Shown in pieces: positions 48,909 through 59,989 of a stretch of DNA of 64,000 nucleotides. A program made the position numbers and the translations under genes. Positions within the stretch are counted from its first letter, which is position 1. Every line of letters begins with the position of its first letter. The notes beneath the pieces were generated by a model. It worked only from the letters and a program-made list of their open reading frames with translations, had not been told where the DNA came from and searched no databases. Origin of the DNA: Apium graveolens (Eukaryota; Streptophyta; Magnoliopsida; Apiales; Apiaceae); NCBI RefSeq assembly GCF_009905375.1, contig NW_027417531.1, positions 98,368 to 162,367 on the forward strand, in the 5' to 3' direction.

Positions 48909-49689
48909 GTATGTATGCAAACTCTGATATATCAAGAACTTGCAAAATTTAATATAATTAAATGATTGTCTAGTTCTTCTCAAAGTTTCAATTGGATAAC
49001 TCAAGGACATTACATAAAAGACTGCAGATATTCTTTCAGTTAGCCGCGGCTCTGTCACCCAATATATAAACAGTTGATAATCTAATTGGTTGTACTAACT
49101 GTGGAATATTCTGCATGTGTCTCTGGATACATAATTTATAGGTATAGCCCAAGGAGTTAGAAGATCAAATTAGTTTAAATTATGAATGTTAGATGTAAAT
49201 CCTAGTTTTATTTTGATGTGAAATGCAGATTAATTTAAGCAGCAAGATGATGATGATACCACCAAACTAGCACAGATATGCTCCCTGAGCAATCGTGATG
49301 AGTGCATGGTTGCCTTCCATTTTACATAAGTTGTAGTTTTTCAAGTTGTAAATGATACTACATTAATTTGGTAAATTGCATAAGAGTTGCTGATAGGCCA
49401 AGAGATCCGACTGGAATAAAATTGCAGACTGTGGCCACATTATCAATTCATGTTATAGGAAATGGGGATGTCTTCAAGTATGAAGATTTTCAGCAAAGTG
49501 TGGCCACATTATCAAATCCTTTTATAGTTTATTTTAGGAATAGTGTGGTTGTTCTTTTAGACTTGTGCTTGATGGTTTGTTTAAGTAGTTTAGCTTAGTT
49601 TTTATGTGATTGGTAATCAGTTTGGTTGGTATGTATAAATTTTATTTGTGTTAATGATTTGGTAATTTGGGATTGTATACATTCCAATA
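48909..49689 (+). other. Non-coding interior of the CACTA-like element downstream of the ALMT exon
   Basis: No further ALMT exon is visible. A 17-bp word TGTGGCCACATTATCAA occurs twice (about 49430 and 49500), and its core also occurs near 46346. ORF 49368-49598 has no recognisable product. Confidence 0.4.
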
Positions 49690-50170
49690 GTACATTTTAA
49701 TTTTTTTCTAGTTAAAGTGTTACATTAGATTTTATAAAGTGTTACAAGAGCCTGTATAAATGTTTCACTAGCTTACATACAAATGTTATAGCAGCTCCTA
49801 AAGTGTTACCCTAGGAATAAAAGTGATACCACCAAAAAGTGGGACCCACATGCCACATCGTGCCATTTCAACACACACGGGTCCCACTGTGGGACCATAT
49901 ATGGGTCTTACTTTCTTAAAAACATTTTAGAACTCTAAGGTAACATAAAAAATAAGTTACAACTGATCTCCTTTTGTTGCAATAGCAAGCTATAGTAACA
50001 TAAAATACGATGTTTGTTTAGGCACCAAAGATGTTACCTTAGACCCATAAGGCAACATTGAAAAACCTCTTTAAGAAAATGTTACCTTAGCTTAAAAGTG
50101 GGGCAAGAGCAACATATTTACCTCTAATACAACGTTTTTTTAGTGTTAAGTAGGCATTTTATGGTGTAGT

Positions 50171-51097
50171 TATCAAGTATTTGGTTTTGGATAAAAGGTG
50201 AAATGCAATTTTGATTTAGTTTTTAATTTGTTGTTAAATACCAAAATGGTATTAATAGAGATAATTGATGTTGACTTCAGTATGGGATGTTGTGAGCATC
50301 AAAGTTAGTATTCATATCTAATTTGATATCACATCAAAATGAGTATTGATATCAAGAGTTGAGTTTTGAATAAAGTTTATAATTCAGTCCATAATCATTA
50401 TTTCATATTATTGAAGTTTACGATATTTCTGTAAATATTGTTTTACGAGTTTTATTCTCGTCAAGATTTAAAGTATTGTTGAAGCATTTCGCTCAAAAAT
50501 ATCACAAGAATTTTTAATATATTTAAGGAACCAATTCTGAGGTTCTTTAACTAAATTTTCTGATTTAGCAATTATGATTTTAAATGTTGTGCTATTTTGT
50601 AGATGTCGGTTTTATATCAAAAAGACCAGATATATGCTATAATCATACTTGCCTGTTTTTAAATTTAACCTTTCAGTGAGGATTAGCTTGCGCTGTTTAG
50701 CCGCGTAATTCTAGCAAGCAAAGAAGAAACTTTTGGAAGGTGGTTGGTCCAACGTTTGTAGGATAATGTAAGTTATGTTATGTAACGTTGTTTATATTAT
50801 ATTATAGTTGTGTATTATATAGTTGGACCTAGTATACTTCTTTTCGAAGTTATACTAGCGGGTTTAGTATTGAGTTGGAAGTTGTAGAAAAGAGTTTTAA
50901 AAGAAAGGGAAAATGTATTTGTGGAAAATTGGATTTCTTGTTTCTAGACTATAACCTGAAAAGATCTTGGATTAGTTTTGGGTCATAGATGCTAAATATC
51001 TTTTGTTGGCATTTGTTTATTAATTAAACAGATTGATTTAGATTGAGGTTTCATCGTGACGACCAAATCCTCTAATCTCGAATTTGGGGGCGTTACA
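50171..51097 (+). repeat. LTR X, right segment
   Basis: It resumes at the position homologous to about 58950 of solo LTR 2 (GTTTTGGAT..GGTGAAAT, GATGTTGACTTCAGTATGGG). It continues to GACGACCAAATCC and the end GGGGGCGTTACA. Flanking TTAAT (51098-51102) is the expected target duplication; its partner is outside the window. Confidence 0.8.
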
Positions 51098-51289
51098 TTA
51101 ATTGTTAGTTAAACAAAACAAATCCATTCTTGATACTATCAGAAAATAGAAGAGAAGTGACCCCTTGATCATAGGCGTAAAATGGTACCCTATTTACTCT
51201 ACACAAAAAGGTTTACGTTGAGTCACATCAATAACCGAAAATTTCCACGCAAAATTAGAATTATCATATTCTCTCATAATTTTTTAAAA
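51098..51289. other. Unassigned sequence between LTR X and a CACTA terminus
   Basis: About 190 bp of AT-rich DNA with no recognised feature. Confidence 0.4.
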
Positions 51290-51426
51290 CACTACAAGAA
51301 ACATGAAATTTACGATCGACTTGTTTTGACCGACTAAAAAGTGGGACGAAAAATGACAGAATGACAAGCTCGGTCGGAATTAAAAAATAAATAACCCCCG
51401 ATAACCAACAACAGTCAGTACTACAC
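51290..51426 (+). mobile_element. Terminal fragment of a second CACTA transposon
   Basis: It begins CACTACAAGAAACATG, the classic En/Spm (CACTA) terminus. Subterminal ACGATCGACT, GACCGACT and CTCGGTCGG words follow. Only about 137 bp are present before element D's LTR, so D probably inserted into it, or it is truncated. Confidence 0.7.
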
Positions 51427-51766
51427 TGATATGGATAGAAAACACATCCTAAATATACGTTAAATATTGCATTAATTACACTTGAAATTCTTGTCCAAAG
51501 CCCAATACAGACCAGACTGGTCCAGGCTCGTCACAGACTAGGGACGGTCCAAGCGGTCAAGGCCCACTAACAGAGGTCATCAAAGTCCACGAACATGAGT
51601 TGTTCACGGATTAGTCCCAATACGGCTGGAAAAGCAGAGACGTGTGTCCAAAATGGACACAAATTCCTACAAGGAAGAATCTGTAATTCCTTCCCTTACA
51701 AGAGTCGTTATTACCATCTAAGTAGGAGACTTGTCCATCAAGTCTCCCAATACAAGTCTAACCCTA

Positions 51767-52006
51767 TAATCTTCTTCTTTTTTTTATCGTGGGCAACCCG
51801 CAGCCGCTACCTTTCAGGTGCTCACTAGGTAAACCCCACAGGCTCACGCAATAGCTTGCAAACCACGTGAACCAAGATAAACTGCATATAAGCGACATAT
51901 TCTGACTCAGGAAGCATAATCATAAATTCTCCTCCCCTGGGATTCGAACATGTGACCAAGAGGATAGTTATCATCTCTTTAACCTAACTGAGCCAACCTC
52001 TGCGGG
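51767..52006 (-). mobile_element. tRNA-derived SINE in the LTR of element D
   Basis: On the minus strand it starts CCCGCAGAGGTTGGCTCAGT (an RNA polymerase III box A, TGGCTCAGTTAGG). It has a box B (TGTTCGAATCCC) about 50 nt later and ends in an A-rich tail (ATAAAAAAAAGAAGAAGATTA). It is flanked by a 14-bp direct target duplication CAAGTCTAACCCTA (51753-51766 and 52007-52020). Length is 240 bp. Confidence 0.9.
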
Positions 52007-52027
52007 CAAGTCTAACCCTAGACTTAT

Positions 52028-55000
52028 TGTAACAACTGGGAAATTTTGACTATTTTATATTATATTAAATAAGTATTATGTGATTTAGAATATTATAAAT
52101 TATGATTGATTAAAAAAGGTAATCTATTATGTGCTTTATGTATTCTGTGTAGTTCAGGAAATTTTTCGGGTATTTTATTGTGTTAAATGGATTTAAATTA
52201 AAAGTTATATTATCCAAGTTTCGTTTTAATAGCCGATATTGTGTATAGAGCAATTTGCCTTATTTTGCATAATATGGCGTATAGCATATTGATTTTCCGA
52301 ACATCTAGTTAATTTAGAAGATGTTTCGTTTCGTGAAAAATGATTTTCTTGGGCCCCTATTGGGACGTCAAAGCCCACAAAAATTATTTTTTATTTTATA
52401 AAATTATGAGACTATTAAATATTTGATATTTTTGCATATTTGGATTATTTATAATTTTTGGGAAATTTTGACATATTTTTTGCATTTATTGGATTAAAAA
52501 AATTTTCCTGTTAATTATTAATTTTGGGCTAATTATTATTAAAATTTATAATTATGCCATAAATAATTTTGGGAGTATTATTTTTATAACTATAAATACC
52601 ATTTATCTATTATTTTATTATTATTTAATTATATAAAAATTAGAATATATTTTAAAAAATCAGAAATTCTCTCAAATTGGGGTTAGGGTTTCAAGAATTA
52701 TTCTTGGAATCAAACCATGATTTTGCAGTGATTTGAAAAGCAAAACCAGTGATATTTGTTGTCAAATTGAAGATCTTAAGATATTCTATCCAATTATTGA
52801 TTTTAAGTACCTCAAGTTAGTGGATTTTAAATTTCGATTTTAGGGTTTTTGTTCGAATTTTGAGGTTTTTTATTTTAAGGTTATTGATTGATTTTGATGA
52901 TGGGGATAGCTTCCTGATGTGATTTGGAATTGAATCATGTATTTATTTGTGCCAAACGATTCCTGGAAGTGGTTAGTCGAGTTCATGAGTTTTGCTTAAA
53001 TTTTGATTCGATTATCTGTTCTTATTGTTGATTAATTGTTAATATGACCATAGGGGTTTGATACTAGCTACTAGACTTTGTTTTGAAGTATAAATCGTTG
53101 AATTTGGTTCAAAAATGGGGAATTTCGAAGTTAGGCCGGAGCTCTCGCCGGCGTTACTTCGATTTTGACGGAGATGATTATAGGCGGACTGGTGGTAATT
53201 GTTAAGGTGCATTTCCTGTTTCTGGTGTAATTTTGAGCATGAACGAACATAAAAACGGGTCGAATGGTGCACCATGGCTGCATAACGGGGCCGCCAGAGT
53301 TGTTTGGAGGTCTCTAGTTTTTGATCGGATTCTGGGAACCCAGATTCCGGCTACCGGACTTCCAACCCGGTTTGCTATTCTTCATGACCCGTACCTGACA
53401 CGTTTTGCAACCCGACTTCGATCCATTTTCCCCCCAATTCATTTTTCCAAAATCTATTTCTGTGAATTTCTTTTAAAAATTAATTCAAATTTCATTTTGA
53501 ATTTCAAAAATTATTTTTAAATTCCAAAAATAATTTAGTTAATTATTTTAAATAATTAACTGAATTATTTTAATTCCAAAATTTATTTTATTATTATTTT
53601 CAAAAATCCAAATTTGATCTAATTATTTATAACTTATTTTAATTAATTATTTATGAATTTAATTAATTGATTAATTCATTTAATTGATTAATTTTATCTA
53701 TAAATAGTTAAATAAAATGTAATTATTTATAATCAAGTCAAATAATGATTTAAAAATCATTTTGAGCTTTTAAAAAATTATATAAAGCTATTTGAAATTC
53801 AATTAATGTTATTATTTATTAATTAATTCTTATTTTATTCGCAATAAATAGACCGTTCGTCCGTTCAAGACAGAACGCACGCGTCTAGACTCAGAAAAAT
53901 ATTCTGCTTCTATTAAAAATACTTTCGAGACATAAAATTATTCGTCTCGAAATGTCTCTTGATTCGGTAAACATGTTTGATTCGCGAAACTAGCAAAAAG
54001 TCGTATTTCGACTCGGTTTCAATTTTAAACGTATCGAGTCGAATGTTTTGACAAACTGAGTTATATGTTATATGAAATATGTGATATGTGCTTTGTGTGT
54101 TTACGTGTTATGTAAATTGTAAGTCCGCGTGTCTATTAAGAATTATATCATTAAAAGTTGATCTTTATCTCTTATTATCGGGTAGGTAGACGATAAGGAT
54201 AAGCATATAATAGATAATTATATTGCCGGTTAATTGAAATAGTATCTTTTATGATATATACACATAGTTCGAGCCGTTCAAGCCAGATAGTGATAGTAAA
54301 AAGAAAGTATGAAAAAGGTGGTAAATAAGACGAGTGGATACAGAATAAAGGCGAGCATAGAATGGTAATTGAAAGTTAGAAAGTGGATCAATTGAGGCAA
54401 GTATTTCTTCCCTATTCTAAATTCAGAATAGTTAAATATTTTTATATTTCACTGCAATTACTCTTAAATATGCAAGTACCTTTTATTCTTATTCCTTATT
54501 ATTATCTGTGATCTCTTGAGAAAATACCTATTATTTTGGGTTATTTGTGATCTCTTGAGCAAATACCTATTATTCTGGACCATACCCTTTGTTTATTAGG
54601 CCATAGTGCCTGGGTACCCGATGTGATGATGGGTTTATGCAGATGGGCATATATTCGCGCTATATTCTGACTGATCAGCAGAGTAGAGTGCATATGTTGG
54701 TTCTATTGTCCAGTCTAATTTATTGTTGATCGCCATTAACGATATTCCTTCTTGTAAAGTTTTATGATTACAAAATCGAACAAAGAATTGATTCAGGAAA
54801 TGAATCAGGGAACTGTTCATTCATTTTTCTTTATCTATGATTGAAAGCTAATAAAGGCCGATGTTTTATTCACTCTACTATTTTAATAAATAATTATGTT
54901 TATAAAATCATTTAAAGATTATTTCCTGGAGTTCCTTTAGATAATAATACCTGAAAACTAATTACAATGCTTGCTGAACATTTTTGGATCACTCTTACTT

Positions 55001-55315
55001 TGTGAATTCTTATTTCTTTCAGTATCAAATGAGGATAAAAGTGAATAGCTCTTAGTAGACAGCAGAATTGGAGAGATCCCAACTGCAGGAAGTTGGACAT
55101 GACAGAGTGAATAAGACGAGGAAGTTAGTAAAGTGGTAATAAAATTTTATTTAGTTGTTATAAATTTTAGAAGGTTAGATTTTTATTTCATACCATAACT
55201 TGTAAACGATCCCAATTTGAGGGGTTATCTATATATTTGTTTTAATATACAGGTTTATATTGTTTAAAGTTGGTTGATGACTTCAAATCCTGACCCCGGA
55301 TTTGGGGATGTTACA
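52028..55315 (+). repeat. Solo LTR 1 (3288 bp, gypsy-type)
   Basis: It runs from TGTAACAACTGG to TTTGGGGATGTTACA, with a perfect 5-bp duplication CTTAT on both sides (52023-52027, 55316-55320). It shares GACCGTTCGTCCGTT and the TTCAGAATAG palindrome with LTR X and solo LTR 2. There is a 39-bp tandem duplication at 54502-54579. The orientation is given by comparison with solo LTR 2. No internal domain remains, so it is an LTR-LTR recombination product. Confidence 0.92.
54502..54579. repeat. 39-bp tandem duplication in solo LTR 1
   Basis: Two adjacent copies of a unit beginning TTATYTGTGATCTCTTGAG, with three mismatches visible. Confidence 0.85.
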
Positions 55316-55322
55316 CTTATCT

Positions 55323-55330
55323 CTATATAA
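55323..55330 (+). promoter_or_regulatory. TATA box of element D LTR
   Basis: TATATAAAGGG lies in the D LTR remnant 3-4 bp after the duplicated CTTAT. It is the only TATA candidate in the reassembled LTR and precedes the part that should be transcribed. Confidence 0.6.
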
Positions 55331-55479
55331 AGGGCTCTATATCTCTACCTAGAACTATGTTTTTGACTTGATTCTCTACAATACAGAGATATGTAGGCAT
55401 CTTGCGAGGACAGCTAGTCGCTACTGCGAGAACAGTCATTAAAGCTCGAAACTCACAAACCCTAGCATTAATTGCTAAC

Positions 55480-58400
55480 TGTAATATCCTATATTTTCAG
55501 ATATTATTATTATTATTTGAATTTTTATATGTGATTTTTATGTGAATTTTAGTGAATTATCTGGTAATTGGAGTTGATGTTTTGGATGTTTATATATGAT
55601 ATTCTTTGAGTATTCTAATTTTTATATGTCCAGAATAAAATATAGATAATTGTGATATTTTTCTGGTAATTTTTGGACTGTTATATGATTTTATAATGAT
55701 TTATGGATTTAAATTATTTTTTGTGTAATTATAAAACTATTTTATAAAATCGGGAATCATCCAACCTTAACCGTTTTTGCGTTTTAACAACCCGAAACTC
55801 CTCAGAAAACTCATTCCTAACCTAATCTGGATATTCTAAACATTTTCCGTGTTTTAACTTTTTCAATCCGGATTACGGTTTGACCCGTACAAGTCCCGAC
55901 ATACAAATTTTTGATACGATAAACGTTTTAATAGATCAACAAAACCCGTATTCTCGAAAGGTGGGATAATATTACATTATTTTCGTATAAAGTGTTTTAT
56001 AAAGCCCAGTTTTGATAATCATCCAAATTTGATATTAAATTGTATCGTTTCTATAGTTACTTACCAACTAAGTAATGTATTTTCGGATCTGATATTATCC
56101 AATGGCATACTCGTTACGTGTTTAAATTATATTTATATGAATCGATCCGTAATTTGGACGCGTGTTTACTTGTGTTACTCATTTTATCACGTTTTATGTG
56201 TGTTGAATGTAGTTTATGTGTTTTCGGGATTTTTAGTTTCTTTAGGAAGCATTTCTGTTTTTCAAAAATTAACGGACCGGGACCCCACCGGGACGTCAAA
56301 GCCCACAAAATTTACGATTTTATTTTTATAAAATTATACGTATTTCAAATACCCAATATTTTTGTTTCTACATTATTCGCAATTTTTAAAAATTTTGATA
56401 CAAAATTTATATTTTATCGCTATTAAAATTATTCCCCGTAATTATTATTTTAGGGCCTAATTATTTAATTATGGGAATAAAAATACCCTAAATTAATTTT
56501 ATTTCATTTTAATTCATTAAAAACAAATCCAAGAACACATTTTAGGGGTGGAAATTTGTTCTTCAATTTCATTCTTTGATTCCAGGAGTTGTAGTGATCA
56601 GTTTTTGATGTTCAAATAGTCGAATTAAAGCTCTTTTCAAGCTCTAGAATTTAATACCAGTTTCAACACCTGAGATTGAATAGTAGTAAAAATCGATTTT
56701 TTTTAAGTTCTTGTTCTTGAAATCGGTTTTTGATTTTTGTTGATCTTTGATTGTATTTGATGTTATACATAGCTTTACCTTGATCTGTAGAGTTGATTTG
56801 CATATAAAATCATATTGTTTGAGTTCGAGAATGATTAAACCAAGTTTTTAGTTTCGGTTAAGTTTTGATTTGATCGTATGTAATTGTCGTTTGTTGATTG
56901 ATGATTCTGATAGTATGCATAGATTACAGGGGATTTAAGCTATAATTTGATATCGGTTTCATCGAGTTTGGCCTGAGATTGGAGGAGTTCAGTATTCGCC
57001 GGTTTCTTCGCCGGAAAATAACTCGAATTCGTTGGAGAAGACGAAGTACTGGTGTTTTGTTGTGATTATGGTAGCCGTGTTACTGCTAAACTGTGTTGAA
57101 TTGGTTTAGGCTGAAAAACGCTAAAGAACGAGTCGATTTGGGAGAGGTTAAAACCTCGCCGGAAACTTCCGCTGTGGCCGGAAGTTGTTGCCGGATTCTG
57201 GGCTCACAAGAACTCCGATGGGTGTTCTTGATGACCCAAAACCCGACCCGTTTCCTTTTTATTCTGACCCGCTTTTGATTCTCCTAAACCCTAATTCCAA
57301 ATTTCAATTATGTTTCCAAAATTCTGATTTAAAAATAATTCAAAATTCAATTCTGTTTTTTTAAATCATTTATTTTACTTTCAAAAATCATTTACTTATT
57401 ATCTATAATTCAAAAAATTATTTTCTTAATTGTTTTAAATTCCAAAAATTATTTCTTTTATTATTTTCAAAAATCCATATTTGTTTTAATTATTTATTAT
57501 TTATTTTAATTAATTATTTATAGGTTTAATTAATCGGTTAATTCATTTAATCAATTAATTTTATTTATAAATAGTTAAATAAAATTCAATTATTTATAAT
57601 TAATTCAAATAAATCCTAAAAATTGATTTTAAGCTTTTAAAAATTTTATTTTTGTATTTATAAATCAATTAGTGTTATTATTAATTGATTTATTCCCATA
57701 TAATTCTTATTTTATTCGTAATAAATAAACCGTTCGTCCGTTTAATACGAAACGAACGCGTATAGACTCAGAAAAATATTCCGCTTTCATTAAAAATACT
57801 TTCGAGATCCAAACTCTTTTATTTCGAAAGGTCACTTATTTTGCAAGTCAGTTCTGAGTCGCTTATTTATCTAAAAGTCGTATTTTTAACCTGATTTCAG
57901 TTTTAAGCGTACCGAGTCAAACCTTTTGACGAACCGGGCATGTGTGATATGAATTATGTGATATGTGGATTATGTGCTTACATGTTATGAATTACATGTG
58001 TACGTGGGTCAAGAGTCTTGTATTTGACTGTCTTCTTTATGTGCGGGCTATCATATGGGTAGACCATAGGATTTTGACGCGTCGTTCGTCGAGTAATTAT
58101 CGTTTAGGCGATTAAAATTGTATTTTTTAATTATAGATGCGGATCACTTGAGTTGATCGGGACAAGACATTGGGAAGAATGAGATGAAATGGTATTGGAT
58201 AACTGGCTTCTAGCAATCGCAGGAGCAACATATCAGTAAAGTATTGGAAAGAAAGTCAATGATGCCTTGAGATGCCAGACTGAGATAATTGCATTTCTAC
58301 GAGTGTGACTAACTGCTAAAAACCAAAGGCAGGTATTCCTATCATCACTTATTGTTCAAGTGACATTTATTTTAAATCTTCTTATGCAAGTATTGTTTTC

Positions 58401-59873
58401 CCTATTCTCAGTTCAGAATAGATAAATGTTTTACATATCGCTGAATTAAATGATTCTATGTATGCAAGCACTCTTCTGCTATTCTATGTTCAGAATAGCT
58501 ATGTGATTTTACTTATCAAATTACTGGATTTATAAACGTTTTGGATTTTGAGAAAGATGATTTGGTTGCGAGTATTCCTACCCAAGTAAATGGGGGGATA
58601 AAATTATTTTGGGTGTCAATTATTATGACCCCTTTTAAATAAAATGTTTTAAGATTGGATCAATGCGTAAGTGACCGGGGCGGACGGTCCAGCGGAGGGC
58701 TATTTCTAAGTGTCATATGAAATATTATGACACAATTTATACCACAGAGATATATTGCCTTTTTATTTGAATACTCGTGTTTTGGGGACATGTTTCCATG
58801 AATCATGACCTTATGCTATCACACGGCTGATCAGCATGTGATAGTACGTCCGTCGGTGAATGATCCCAATCTAAATTATTAAATTGTTTTTATAATCATA
58901 GAATAAATGATTTATCAACTGTTTTTATAATCATAGAATAAATGATTTATCAACTGTTTTTGTTTTGGATTAATGGTGAAATACAGTTTTGATTCAATTT
59001 CTGATTTATGCTGATACTTACTTTGTTGTTAAATATCAAAGGTGGTATTAGTATAGATGATTGATGTTGACTTCAGTATGGGATGTTGTGAGCGTATTAA
59101 TATCAAGAGTTCGGTTTGGAATAAAGTTTATGATTCAATCCATAATCATTACTTCTTGTTATTGTTATTTATGATATTTCTGTAAACACGGTTTTACGAG
59201 TTTTGTCCTCATCAAGATTCAAAGTATTGCTAAAGTTCTTCGCTCAAAAATATCAAAAAGAGTTTTGAATACAGTGAGAAACAATTATCCGATTCTTTAA
59301 TAAAATTCTGTTTCAGCAATTATGATTCTTAAATGTTCTGCTCAAATGCAGATGTCGGTTTTATATCAAAAGACCCTATATATGCTATAATGAACTTGCT
59401 GAGCATTTCTTTCGCTCATACTTACCTGTTTTCAAATTTAACCTCCAGTGAGGATTAGCTTGCGCTGTGTAGCAGCGTAATTCGAGGAAGCAAAGAAGCT
59501 CTCGGAAGGTGGTTGGTCCAGGGTTTTTGGGCAAGTGTAAGTTTTGTTGTATAAAGTTGTTTATTTATATTATAGTTGTGTATATATAGTTGGGCCTAGT
59601 ATACTTCTTTTCAAAGTTATACTAGCGGGATAGTCTTGAGTTTTTGAATATGTTGAAAAGAGTTTTAAGAGAAAGTAAAGAAAGTGAAAAATTAATGTGG
59701 AATTTGGAATTCTTGTTTCTAGAACTGTAACCTGAAAAGATCTTGGTGTAGTTTGGGGTCACAGATGCTATATTTGAATTGCTTGCATGTATTTATTGAT
59801 TAAACAGGTTGTTTTGGATTGAGATTTCATACTGACGACCAAATCCCCTGACCCCGTATTTTGGGGTGTTATA
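55480..59873 (+). repeat. Solo LTR 2 (4394 bp, gypsy-type)
   Basis: It runs from TGTAATATCC to GGGGTGTTATA, flanked by CTAAC (55475-55479) and CTAAT (59874-59878). Both the terminal TTATA (for TTACA) and the second duplication copy (T for C) fit C-to-T decay. It is homologous to LTR X and solo LTR 1 and contains a gene-like GC-rich island (57110-57250) shared with X. There is no true ORF. Confidence 0.85.
58886..58955. repeat. 35-bp tandem duplication in solo LTR 2
   Basis: Two perfect adjacent copies of a unit starting GTTTTTATAATCATAGAATA. LTR X is interrupted by the CACTA-like element at the corresponding position. Confidence 0.88.
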
Positions 59874-59905
59874 CTAATGCACCCTAGTTTTTATTCCACA
59901 ACATT

Positions 59906-59923
59906 TGGCGCCGTCTGTGGGAA
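59906..59923 (+). promoter_or_regulatory. Primer-binding site of element D
   Basis: TGGCGCCGTCTGTGGGAA lies 2 nt after the LTR end (CCACAACA). This TGGCGCCGT type is typical of Tat/Athila-side gypsy elements. I do not assign the tRNA. Confidence 0.75.
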
Positions 59924-59989
59924 AATAACGGTACTCACAGGGAGAAAAAACAACAGTGGAGCTGATGGTCATATCTCATCACAAACGAT

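Larger units (their letters stand above)
45441..50170. mobile_element. CACTA-like non-autonomous DNA transposon carrying host-gene fragments
   Basis: The right end reads GGCATTTTATGGTGTAGT, whose complement ACTACACCATAAAATGCC resembles CACTA termini. The left end CCCCTCAAGAAATG is a decayed match, and both ends share AAATG..TACTTAA. Subterminal regions (45450-45600 and 49690-50110) are packed with TGTTACCTTAG-like words in both orientations, typical of CACTA subterminal repeats. It interrupts LTR X, which resumes at 50171. No transposase was seen. A 3-bp target duplication could not be confirmed, so the exact ends are uncertain. Confidence 0.6.

Noticed and set aside
51767..52006. A tRNA gene on the minus strand
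   Set aside because: Box A and box B are present, but the sequence lacks a tRNA cloverleaf length and ends in an A-rich tail with a 14-bp target duplication, so it is a SINE.
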